DNA of 64,000 bases from Rostrohypoxylon terebratum (lineage: Eukaryota; Ascomycota; Sordariomycetes; Xylariales; Hypoxylaceae), in contig MU385918.1 of NCBI GenBank assembly GCA_022497145.1, positions 62,001 through 126,000 on the forward strand, read 5' to 3'. The notes under the pieces were generated by a model. It was not told the DNA's origin. It was given only the letters and a program-made list of their open reading frames with translations, and did no database searches. The first letter of the stretch is position 1, and every line of letters begins with the position of its first letter. The translations under genes were made by a program, and so were the position numbers. Positions 34,351-44,891 of the stretch are shown here, piece by piece.

Positions 34351-35609
34351 CTATACCGCAGTTGTCGTTGGCGTAGCCGTAGCCGCGGCTAGCGAGGCAG
34401 TAGAGCTTGAGCAGACACAACCTTGTCCTGATATACTCGTGACCGGGGGCGCGTTACAGGTGGCTTCTGCTGTCCACGATTGGACGGTGGTCGTCGCTGA
34501 CTCAACCTTGCGGAGGTTCTGCGCCTTGATAAGAGCCGGGATTGCCTGGCCGGTCGACAAGCTGAATGCAATGTGGTTCAACACCTTGAGGTTCGTGTTG
34601 ATTTGGCCTAAGTGGCTGGTAATGCTGATCCACGTGTTGTCATCATTGCTGAAAATATCGTCCAAAACGGCCCTGGTCCTCTTGAGTTGGGCGTCGGAAG
34701 TTTCCCCTTCGTAGCCCTTCCACAGCTCGTCATCTTCGGTGAACCCCTCCTCGAACTTGAATCCTGGGAGTAAAGAATGGATGTATGTCTTATTAGATCG
34801 CTCATCGCAAGTGCGCATAGATATCCCTTCACGAAAATATTCTTTGATGGTCGGCACGAAAGGCCTGTCGGCTGGGAGGTCGAGACCGTTGAAGGTTAAG
34901 TTTGCCGTAGTCATGGAACGAACTAGAGGGCTGCTGTAGTACGACTGCGGAGCCGAAATCTTCTTAACAGCCAAAGCGTTTTTCCAGAAGGTGTTTACCT
35001 TGGTACATTGAGCTATACCAGCATCGGTCAGCCGAGCATCCCTCCAAGTCACCGTTCCGTTTCCTTCAAGTGGTCCCCAGTAACACTGTAGATTGTTAGC
35101 TCTATAGACCATACCCCATAGATATACGGTGGTTCATAGTGAACCTACATTCCAAGCGGGAGTCCCATAGTAGGATTCTGCTGCGTTATGATAGCCTTCA
35201 CCATGACGAGCCATGAACAGAACTTTGTACTGGGTGTTCTTGTCGCAGTCTCGGTTCAGAGTGTTTACGTAATAGGCGAATCGCTCCCATTGAGTCTTCT
35301 CATTCGCCGGATCAAATTCTTCATCAGTTGGATATGCCCGGTTGATAAGCCCATAATTGCTCGTAGTCTATGTCTTGTTAGTATGTCTAATTATCAATTG
35401 AGATTGGACCATACGTAGTCAAATGTTTTTGCAACAGTAGAGGAATCGTCCTGTTGAAAGAAACCTGCAATTGACGTGTAATTGATCGTCGACTCTCCGC
35501 CATGGCAAGTGGTTCTTTACTTATTGGACCATTTCCCACTCTTTCCCCATTCCCAACTGAGACTGGTTGAGGTTAAGGAAAGGAAAACGAAAATAAAGGT
35601 AGCCAACAT
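34351..35609 (-). CDS. Secreted histidine-phosphatase (phosphoglycerate-mutase-like, PMU1 type); 5' end tentative
   Basis: Core exons are complement of 35149-35367 and 34351-35085, joined as TPAWN-CYWGPLEGN over a 63-bp intron with a GCTAAC branch. Upstream, exon ...-35415 encodes AGFFQQDDSSTVAKTFDY, joined to TTSNYGLINRAYP over a 47-bp intron. The catalytic RHG motif is in LFMARHGEGYHN (~residue 97), and the second His is in SITSHLGQI. Yeast Pmu1-like members of this superfamily are phosphomonoesterases. A signal-peptide-like start (MLATFIFVFLSLTST) lies in the same frame at 35609, but an in-frame TAA separates it from the core. A tentative intron 35495-35563 removes it and gives 359 aa, yet no good branch site is seen. 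The Ser/Thr/Ala-rich C-terminal tail could carry O-glycans. The core call is firm; the 5' exon is not. Confidence 0.75.
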
Positions 35610-36250
35610 TGTGAAAAAAAATGCGAGATACTAAACGAATGACTTCACAGAGACGAGATTCTGACTAAAAATAGCGATCCGAGAAAGAGTGGAAAGAAAG
35701 ATCTGAATGCTGACGATCCCACCTCATCAGGGGCAGTGTGTAGTTTTCATATGAATACTTAGCCTAGGCGCCAAGCGTTGATGAGCCCAGCAAATTGGAT
35801 CATACAATACGAACTAAAATCCACATGGAATTGAATACTGCCCTAGACCCCATCTTCTAAAGCCTCTTCAACATAGAATAAGTGCCATATTGATGATACA
35901 CGTGCTTATATGCCATGTTTAAAAGCCATAATCATCAAGGATAGAGTTTCTTGCGTGGGAAGATTAGAATCGGAATACTTGGGCTACCGCGCGATCAGGG
36001 TGAAGATCTCGGAGATCGAATTAGCCAATCATTCTGCAACGTGGACAGCGTATATTACGCGTGAGCTGAGAGAGCTGACCTATATATCGTTCGTCATCAC
36101 TAAGTTAGATCGTGATTCATAACTATTTGATAGTATCCGACCAATCCACGTTCTACCGTCCGTTCACGTCGAGTATTCGATAGAGTTCTTTCAGGACCAG
36201 TATGTACAGCTACGGGTTACCAAATGGTCTAGATTGTTTTCAAAGACTAC
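35610..36250. other. Intergenic region between two minus-strand genes
   Basis: 641 bp: phosphatase promoter and 3' flank of the transporter gene. A 70-aa frame at 35910 is judged spurious. Confidence 0.55.
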
Positions 36251-39200
36251 CTAATCAATTGGTATCGAAGCTCGTAAACTGTCGTGGGTGATGCTGGTAG
36301 GGAGCACTAAACACGCCATTTTATACAGGAAACTTCTCAACTCGTCGTCCAGTATTGATCTGTGTATGGGCAGTCGAACCTGGTCCAATTCGTCAGTATT
36401 ATCCCACAAGCAATGACACCAAAGAATAATCTTACCCTTGCTCTCTGACGATGGCCTTGGTATACTTCTCCAGTTCCCCCAATTGCTCAACGCAGCCCGT
36501 CAAGCTCTCATTATACGAATAGCTGTATATCTGAGCCCACTTCCTCCCTTCCGACTTTTTATCAGCGCTAAGTTTTCCACTCATCGTGAGTTCAGACTCT
36601 AGCGCTCTCATCATGTCCAATAATTGCTTCCGCGTTGCTGCTGCACTTGGAAGATATTTCTGTAAAATTTATCTGTCAGTTTTTTCTACTTTATCACGAT
36701 ATATTCGAGTCTTTCCTGCGACTCACAGGCACTTTTCTATCGGCACGCAACGCTCCAGATAGAACATAAAGATTAGTTAAAATGGTGGCAATTGCATCTC
36801 TTCTATGACCAAGAAGGGATGCGGCAAAATCGGTATTGTCCCTGATAAAGTGGGGATGGTAAAATAAAGATGCTTGTCGAGCAGTAACAATATATTCGAA
36901 GAACCTCTCGCAAGCATCGATGAGCGCTGAGTATGGTAAAGGGTCGAAAGGGGCTCGGAGTCGAATTTCGTGGCGCGTGAGACCCTAATTATACTTAGTA
37001 TATTGGCTTTCCAAAGATAGAGAGATTTATTGTCTCACCAGAAGTTGTCTCAATCTTACAAATCCTTCTCTCAGGCGCCCCTCAAGTACTTCGGATGATC
37101 GTATATCTTCTTTGGTAGGCTCATCCCCTTCTTCGTAATAAACGTATCTTGACACGATGCCTAAATAGTCAATACAGATGAAAAAAAAAGTTACGGAGTC
37201 TAGGCCACTTACTTCGATAAACAATACTGCAGTAGAACATCATGGAGGCTACGGCTTTTCGAAGGTCATGGCGAGCTACAAATGGCCAAAGCACCCAGTT
37301 CACAACGACTGAAGCGACGACACCAACAACCATTGCAGCGCCATGTGTCGCGGCAATTGTAGCTGGCGAAGGTTGGCCTTGTGCAGCGACCTCTGATAAT
37401 GATACAACTGTAAAGGAGATGCAGCCCACGAGCCCAGACCTCTGTATTCAAGTCAGAATATTCCCCAATTCCACTAGCTTTTGAGTGTGACTTACCGGGT
37501 GCGCGCTCTGTGTATACCTATATAACATAGGAAGCATGAATATGACGGCAAAGACCGCAACAACGTAAGGGTTACCATTCCCCGCCGCGTACGATAGACC
37601 GGCCCAGAGCGAGCCAAGTACAGCACAAAGCGCTCGTGTAAAAAGGTCTTGAATATTCCCACCAGTTCTGTACGATCTATTAGAGTTAAGTTAGATAAAG
37701 GGGATAACAGTGTCTTACCGAGGGCCCATCATGAGCCATGCCATTACGACAGCCCACCATACCTCGTAACCGTCCCACCATCCATGAGCCTCGGAAAGCC
37801 ATGCAGGTATAGATAGCAGAGAAGTAACAGCAGCTGTTTTAAGCCCAAACCGTGTTTCGAAACCTTGGAGTCGATGAAGAACACCCCAAACCCTGTGCCG
37901 GACCTGATTTCTATTTGTGTTCCACTCATCTTCTAGTTCATCTGCTGTCATTGTCGCGTATGATGTGTCGTGATCTTTCTCGGTGCCTTCTTCGCTCTTC
38001 CTTTGCAGGGGTTCAAAATCTCTAGACTTGATTTTCTGGATGATTACAGCGATATCGTTAAAGCTTTTGAAGTAAGAGCCTGCTGTCACACCACCTCGAT
38101 CATGCCGGACCTGTGCGTTTGTACGATGCAACGCCTTCCAGAATGGATAAGACGGCCAGTGAAATTTCAAGTGGTTCGGTCGCCTCTGTTGCATCTGATT
38201 AACTTTTACTAATAATGCTTCAATTGCTGTTGCGGCTTGGTGGACTGGTCGACAGTAGGTGAAGAGCTTAACAACTTCAGGAGAGTCCGCATATGTCGAA
38301 GGCAGCTTATTGCTCGCTAGTACATTATCTTGACAGTTGCTGAAAGCTATGATATGCTTTCGCAACTTTACAAGCGACCCTGTAATATCGCTCGACACAT
38401 CTTTGGGAGGTCCGAGGTACTGGCGATGGCCACACATATCCATGAGAACGGCGTCGCAACTTCGTAAAGCCGATTCCATAGACAAAAGGATTTTTTCTGT
38501 GGGCTCGGCCAAGTTGCTAGCGACAAACCTTGCCAATTTCCTCCCTTCCTCTGTTCCTGATATGCGAGGATTTTCGTCCATGTTAACGACGAACTCATCG
38601 AGAATGGGCCGGTCTCGGCTCAGTCTGTGTAAGGATAGGTCGTCCAACTCATCAAGGACACTAGTCTCACTATTCAAACTAAGGAGAGCACGGATGACTC
38701 CCTGAATGAGATTTCGAAGATCTAGTACGTCTTTCGGAGCAAAAAGAGTTATAGAAAAATCGATCACTAGATCTCTGTATGCCTGCGACATACTGACAAA
38801 AGTCTGTGTTAACCTTCGGCGTATTCTTATGCTCTCTAGCCTGGTCAACCCGAGGCCGTCCTTAGAGGAAAAGTTAATTATCAGAAATCGAGATAGTGAG
38901 GGGCGTAATTTACCAGCATGACAGCGAAAGCTTGATGGAGCGCCACGGCCAATGGGCGTGCGCCTGCATCAGAGACAACTGTAAAACATACGAGAAGAGA
39001 GATGGCTTGTCCTAGAACCCATGGAATCCCATAATCGAGGAGTTTGGACCAGGAAACTTCGTTCCCTGATACTTCGGCTAAACAGGTATAGGCGATGGCG
39101 ATTCCAGCGCAGATGACGGCTTGGTAGGTACGAATATAATATGAGCGAAGACAGGCAATTATAAATACGTATAAGAAGAGGAAGACAGCAAGAACGCCAC

Positions 39201-39930
39201 CATAACCTGTACGTGCTGGTGCGGAAGCAGTCGATACCCATAACCCGAATGCACCCCATCCTAACCCAGTCGCAGTGCCAACTGTTGTTAGGATGGTTCC
39301 ATCAACCTGGGCACCTAGGGTTCTACCAGAATGATTGAGGATAGATGATACTACCATGATATAACTATAACGACCAAGTCTCGCCTGGACTGAAGGGATA
39401 AGGCAAAGGACATAAGATATGAAGAAAGCAAGGAAGGATCTGAGAAGTCGAATGCCAGACCTCGTAGTAGTAACACGGCGAATGACCCCTTTCACATCAT
39501 GCCACTGCTTAGGCAGAAAGTTCTGTATAGAGAGGGGATCCTTCTTTCTAAAGGCATAGGGAAGAGTTAATTCAGCTTGCTTCATGAGTTCCTGGAAATC
39601 AACCTCTTCGGGGGGAAGAAACACAGCATCAAAGAAGCCATCTCTCATTTCAGCGATGCCATAGGAATTGTTTGCATAGTGCATGTCTTCCGAGGTCATG
39701 GATCTTTGGGCAGCTGGAAGACGACGATCATCTGATTGGGTACGAGTATCAAAGATTCTTTCTAAAGAATCCATTGAATCTCGGGCATTCTGTCTCGTGC
39801 CAGGACTGTGCCGGCGAAGGAGACGAGAGAAACCGGTTTCTGGAGGCGTTCCATTTTGCGTGTTCACTGTGGCGATGGTGTCGTTATTGGCGTTATTGGC
39901 GTTATTGGCCTCTGTTTTGCTGGATGTCAT
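36251..39930 (-). CDS. ArAE/FUSC-type membrane transporter (BRE4-like, DUF2421 family)
   Basis: Model: complement of 38914-39930, 37719-38860, 37496-37667, 37213-37441, 37039-37160, 36727-36984, 36436-36659, 36251-36359; 1090 aa, eight exons, all in phase. The layout is the fungal aromatic-acid-exporter-like family: an N-terminal block of about six TM segments (for example LLRSFLAFFISYVLCLIPSV, GGVLAVFLFLYVFIIACL, GIPWVLGQAISLLVCFTV), a ~330-residue soluble helical middle domain, and a second TM block (WWAVVMAWLMMGPR, VVAVFAVIFMLPMLYRY, VVGVVASVVVNWVLWPFV) followed by a cytosolic helical tail. Yeast Bre4/YHL body homologues affect brefeldin A sensitivity; bacterial FUSC relatives export fusaric and aromatic acids. 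The exported substrate here is unknown. The N-terminus contains an Asn/Ala 9-nt repeat tract. The start at 39930 is an ATG; the open frame further upstream lacks one. It shares a divergent promoter with NTF2. Confidence 0.88.
39883..39909 (-). repeat. In-frame 9-bp repeat (GGCGTTATT x3) near start of the ArAE-type gene
   Basis: Three tandem 9-bp copies encode an Asn-Asn-Ala tripeptide repeat in the disordered N-terminus of the transporter. Copy number can change without a frameshift. Confidence 0.85.
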
Positions 39931-40664
39931 AGTTGGTTCACGTTCAACAACCAAGCTCAGTTATGTTGGATGGGATAATAGAAATTTAATACCATAGTAG
40001 GACGAACTCATGATTGAATTTGAACAGGGACATTAGAAATTGATGTTAAGTATAAAAAAATAAATATCAGGACCGATCTACTTGAGATTCCGAGTTGGAG
40101 ATCTAGGAGTAAATCTGGTGTGTTGTTTCCCGCGGAAGAAAGCTTCGACGTCACAGTGCAAAAAGACCCACACAATTGCGTTGGATTGGAAGGTACCTAC
40201 TACCTACTCAAGACTCAAGTACTCACGACGCACGTACTTTCACAAGGTCCCATAAAATAACGGAAATGACCTCGGAAAACGAGTGACTCATTACATAAGC
40301 AAACAGATAAGGATGATTGCCTAACGATATTGGCCGATCAACTGAAACAGAAAAATTAAAATTACAAGATTACCCCGCCAGCCCGCCAGAGCAGGTTAAC
40401 CAAAAATCAAAATTTAGCACACATAAATAAGTGGATACTTTCCCTAAGGCTGCCCCTCCAAAAGTCCAACTTGGATGGCCTCACTTCTTCTTTCCATTTC
40501 ATAACAACAACAACAACAACAACAATAACAAACCTTTCCTCTTCTCCTCTCCAGACTTGCGTGGCAGCTAAGTGAGCGCTCGCTTTTGTTCCGCATAGGA
40601 TTTATCCATCCAACAATAACCCTCATCCTTCACAACAGTCTCCTAAACGTAAAATCCCTCCAAG
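39931..40664. other. Bidirectional promoter, ArAE-type transporter / NTF2
   Basis: 734 bp between divergent starts. It contains a GACGTCAC CRE-like word near 40148, CCTA-type words near 40196, and an (AAC)n tract at 40503-40527 close to the NTF2 start. Confidence 0.55.
40503..40527. repeat. (AAC)n microsatellite in NTF2 leader
   Basis: About eight trinucleotide units, 138-162 bp before the NTF2 start codon and probably transcribed. Confidence 0.85.
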
Positions 40665-41480
40665 ATGTCAAGTATGTGATCCCCTCCCCGTTCTACGACG
40701 CGTTGTCGTTGCCCAAATAGCTAGATGCAGTTGATTCCTATATCAAATCTAAAGTTATATGGATACATTTACTAACTGAATGAATAGATCCGGAGGATAT
40801 TGCGAGTAGGTACCTCCCAATTAAATAACTGTTGATGCCATCAACTCGGTAGCGATCTCGCAGCCCAAAGTTAACATGCGCCTCCTTACGCAGAGCAATT
40901 TGTCGATTTCTACTACAACACATTCGACGCGAACCGATTAAATCTTCATGGTCTCTACGTATGCGCTCCCTCGAGTTCGTTGTTTTGTGAATGGATTTTT
41001 CGAATGACTAATGGGTGTGCCGTGTAGCGTGATGTCTCCATGTTGACTTTCGAGTCCTCCTCGTTCCAGGGCGCCTCGACTATCATTGAGAAGCTTGCGG
41101 TAAGGCACCAATCGCCATAATACTAGTACCAGAATACACACCATTTTACATTTCACACAAGGAAACAATAGCTCACAATTATTCTATTTCTAGTCCCTGC
41201 CTTTCCAGCAGATCAAGCATCAGGTAACTACTATGGATCCCCAGCCTGGTGTTGGCCCGGGCCACCTCATGGTCCTCGTGACCGGTCAGCTTTTGGTGAG
41301 TCTAATAACCTTCGCCCTCATTCTTACCTTTTTGTAATAAAATATAGCATAATACCTAACATAAGTGATTAGGTGGATGAGGAACAGCGACCAATGAGCT
41401 ACACCCAGACATTCTACCTCGTTCCCGAGGGTGGCAGCTATTTTGTCCACAACGACATCTTCAAGCTTATCTACGGCTGA
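40665..41480 (+). CDS. NTF2: Nuclear transport factor 2
   Basis: Model: exons 40665-40671, 40788-40805, 40894-40958, 41028-41099, 41194-41295, 41373-41480; 123 aa, the usual family length. NTF2 is the small homodimer that carries Ran-GDP back into the nucleus through FG-nucleoporins. The assembled protein begins MSNPEDIAKQFVDFYY and contains NLHGLYRDVSMLTFE, QGASTIIEKLASLPFQQIKH, GHLMVLVTGQLLVDEEQ and the C-terminal QTFYLVPEGGSYFVHND, matching NTF2 throughout. The start codon lies in a 7-nt coding exon (ATG TCA A), followed by an 18-nt exon. This would be missed without splicing logic: no single frame holds more than 36 codons. The ACTAAC branch site before exon 2 and exact phase continuity support it. 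Gene and order of motifs are certain; exon 1 rests on splice signals. Confidence 0.93.
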
Positions 41481-42689
41481 ATACGAAAATTTGGCTAGCT
41501 ATTGCTTGTGGATGACGAATGGCAGATCTCGGAGTAACGTTGGGTTGGTGCAGGTACCGACGAAGCATCTTCTTTTGCTATAGACGGGCTAGCCGAAGAG
41601 CTGGTCTGACGGATTCATTTTCTGTCGAGTATGAATAGCTTTTCTCCAAATACGCTGCGCTGAAATTAAGTTCTTCGGACAATGATCTTGAGATTCTACA
41701 TCCACACATAACAGGTGGTGATGCTCACCGCTTCAAGTGTATATACCCTGCATGAAACCGTTCTAATATCGCACCTCGTGTCCATTTTCGAAGTCATCTC
41801 CCCACGCAGCCACTAAGCCGCCGTGGCTAACTATTGTTACCCTTCTAAATGGAGGTGGTATGAATGCACGAGAAGCATTCCAGCTAGTCAGAACAAGGTA
41901 CGATGATGCATAAACAGCTACCCAGGACCCAGGACCCAGGTAAGTTTGTAGGCGGGTTACTGTAACGTTATTTATCCATACAAGCACCCGAGCCATAGTT
42001 AGTTGAAGATTGTCTGAGACTATTCGCAGATTCGACTTGATTCAACGGTTTCGCTTATGTATTATGAGGCACTATGAAGATTCATTTGGTCCAAGGTACC
42101 TATGGAATGGGTGGAATTTCAGCCCTTTCCACAAATCGGACGCACCCTGACTGGAACGTGGCGTTACATTGTTTACCAGCATCAACACCACCGAAGAACC
42201 CTGAACGAACCCCGAAAGAACCCCAAACACAAAAAAACCTAACCACTCTGCTTTCAGGATGAACCCTACAATGTAAAAGAGTCCAATATCACGGTCAGAC
42301 CACGCGCCTTACCCAACTTCTCTAGCTGCGGAGTCGACATCGTTCTAAAACATCAGCTAGCCAGGCTTTACACGCGGAATACCCAGAAGAGGCACTAGCC
42401 GGAGATGATCGTGACCAAGAATCGATCGACAAAGGGAATAGCCCTTCGACTTACCCCAGCTGTTTACCCCACAAACCTCCTCCACATTTCACATTTCGTC
42501 GGGGCCCCGACCTAGCGAGGGCCGAAAAACGGCAATAAGAATGCGTCTTCGCGACTGAAAAATTTCTTTTTCCGCTGTTATTTTCTTGGTCCCTTACTAC
42601 CTACTTACCCAGGTACTCACGAGGACAGTGAGTATGATATAGGTAGTCGACTGTACCTATTCGCTTGTACATCTGTAGGTAGTTCGAAG
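41481..42689. other. Intergenic region NTF2 / MFS symporter
   Basis: 1.2 kb: NTF2 3' flank and promoter of the downstream MFS gene. Frames of 62-77 aa here have no domain. TACCTA/TAGGTA words cluster at 42596-42685, just upstream of the MFS start. Confidence 0.55.
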
Positions 42690-44175
42690 ATGGCGGAGAA
42701 AGAATCAATCTCGCTCCACGAGAAGGTCGGCGATGATGGGGTCCCCGGGGGCGAAGGGGTCCCTCACGACGCGAAGTTCGAGAAGAGGGTCCTGCGTAAA
42801 ATCGATATACGACTCATCCCCATCCTCGGCACCCTATACACGATCGCCATGATAGACCGCAGCAATATCTCGGTAGCGCGTATCTCGGGCCTCGACGAGG
42901 ACGTGGGACTTGCTGTCGGAGACCGCGCTTCTGTTGCCTTGCTCGTCTTCTTCATCGGGTACATGCTTTTCGAGCTGCCGAGCAATATGATCATCCACCG
43001 TGTCGGCGCCGCGAATTGGATCTCCCTCATAGTGTTCGCCTGGGGTCTCGTCTCCATGGGCATCGGCTTTTTGAACAATTGGGTCGCGCTCGCTGTCTTA
43101 CGCTCCTTCCTCGGCGTGTTCGAGGCCGGCTTCTACCCCGGCTGCGTGTATCTCATCTCGTCATGGTACAAGAGATACGAAGTCCAGAAGAGGCTGGCGA
43201 CGTTCTTCATGACGGGTTCCGCGCTCTCGGCTTTCGCCAATATCCTAGCTTTGGGGTTGATCCAGATCTCCAAGGTACATCCGACCTACAAGGGCTGGAG
43301 GTGGATCTATATCATCGAGGGGATCATGACCTGCGTCGCCGCCGTGATTGCGTGGTTTGTCATCGTCGACTTCCCTGATTCGGACCGAAATACGTTTCTC
43401 TCCCTAGAGGAAAGCGCTTTTGTAAGGGCTCGGCTCGCGGACGACCGTGGTTCCGAGGATCGCGAGAAAGTCACTTGGGCCATCTTTGTTGAGACCGCTA
43501 CGGACTGGAAGGTCTGGTCTTTCGCGCTCATGTACTCAGCCGGCGCCGTAGGCGTCTACGCCTTTCTCTTCTTCCTACCTATTATCCTACGTAACGGCAT
43601 GGGGTACTCTCAAGACCTTGCCTTCGTGCTGTCAGCACCGCCGGCCCTGTTTTCCGTCGTGGAGGGCATGTTCATCTCCTGGCTAGCGGATAAGATGCGA
43701 CTACGAGGGGTTTTTGTTATCGTCCAGGGACTGGTTGCTATTGTTGGCTTATGCATGACGGGCTTCGTCAAGAATCCCGCCGCTAGATACGCCGGTACCT
43801 TTCTAGGCGAAGCCGGCGTTAACGGACTCGTGGTCACTACGTTGGCGTGGCAAGCAAATAACCTCCGCGGCGATGCTAAACGTGCCTGCGCCACTGCTTT
43901 CATGATCGCCGTTAGTGGTATTGGTGGAATCTACTCTTCTCTAGTTTTCCGGCAACAGGTCCGTACATTTCTTCGATAACATCGCTATATACCATGCTAA
44001 CGAGACACAGGATGCGCCTGATTATATTCCCGGCATCATAGCTGTGATGGCTATCTGTATAGCTGCTGTTATTGCTGCCTGTATATCTATATTGCTTCTA
44101 AAGTGGGAAAATAAACGAGCGGATGAAGGTAAAAAGACTATAGATGGTCTTGCTGATTTTCGCTGGACTATTTAG
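42690..44175 (+). CDS. MFS transporter, anion:cation symporter (Dal5/TNA1-like) family
   Basis: Model: exons 42690-43958 and 44011-44175, 477 aa. The 52-bp intron has a GCTAAC branch site, and joining gives FRQQ-DAPDYIPGI. Family features: a cytosolic N-terminus ending KIDIRLIPILGTLYTIAMIDRSNISVARI (TM1 with the conserved Asp-Arg-Ser-Asn), FFIGYMLFELPSNMIIHRVG, LGVFEAGFYPGCVYLISSWY, GWRWIYIIEGIMT and VDFPDS. The final TM (GIIAVMAICIAAVIAACISI) and tail DFRWTI lie in exon 2. Members import allantoate, nicotinate, pantothenate and other small anions by proton symport at the plasma membrane. The specific substrate cannot be told. Coding G+C is higher than in the neighbouring intergenic DNA. Confidence 0.92.
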
Positions 44176-44433
44176 AAGGTATCACATAGAATGCATCTTA
44201 TGCATACGAAAGAATTAGACTACAAAGAGGAGTTACTTCAAGAGTGACATTATAATGAACCTTCCGATAACTTCATGAAGTACCTAACGAACAAATTTCG
44301 GATACTAACTGGTCTTCCTAACTAATACCCACTCACTGTCAGCGATCCACTTAGAGCACAATGCCCTGATCAAGCAGAGAACCAAACCACACAAAAAGAT
44401 TTGCTCCTACCAAGTCAAAAATTCAAAAGACAA

Positions 44434-44504
44434 GCTCCTAACAGGAATCGAACCTATGTTTTCGGAATCAGAATCCGACGTCCTAACCGCTAGACTATAG
44501 GAGC
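44434..44504 (-). tRNA. tRNA-Gln(CTG): tRNA-Gln, anticodon CTG
   Basis: A complete cloverleaf can be folded on the minus strand. The acceptor stem GCTCCTA/TAGGAGC pairs perfectly. The D arm is GTCT-AGCGGTTA-GGAC, the anticodon arm TCGGA-TTCTGAT-TCCGA with anticodon CTG, the variable loop AAAC, and the T arm ATAGG-TTCGATT-CCTGT. Length is 71 nt without CCA. No intron is present. It lies between two protein genes with no other tRNA nearby. Confidence 0.95.
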
Positions 44505-44891
44505 CTTCTCAGCGTGTGAAACAACAGTTGATGCCTGGCCTGCCGGTATTTGTCTCTTATGAATCCTTCCTCTGTCTTGGATTTTAACACGTTGCATGCG
44601 TTCAGCCTGATTTATGAATAAAGGAGACATGACATGACTATTGATGTCTAGTCATGGTTTGCATGATCACGTCAGACTGAAGAACTAGGCACTGCACGTT
44701 GATGAATATACGGTCGCAAGAACATCATAGGTCGTGGTCATCAATGTCAACTCAGTCTACTTTTAGCTAATTGCACACATTCTAACCGATATCTCCTCGC
44801 GCCGAGGTCATTTCCGGTTGAAGGGTTCTACTCGCCAAAGCGTTGTGATGTAGATGATATTAACGGCGCTAACATCACACTCTTCAACTAC
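44505..44891. other. Intergenic region between tRNA-Gln and HUL5
   Basis: 387 bp holding the HUL5 3' flank and tRNA upstream region. Nothing further seen. Confidence 0.6.
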
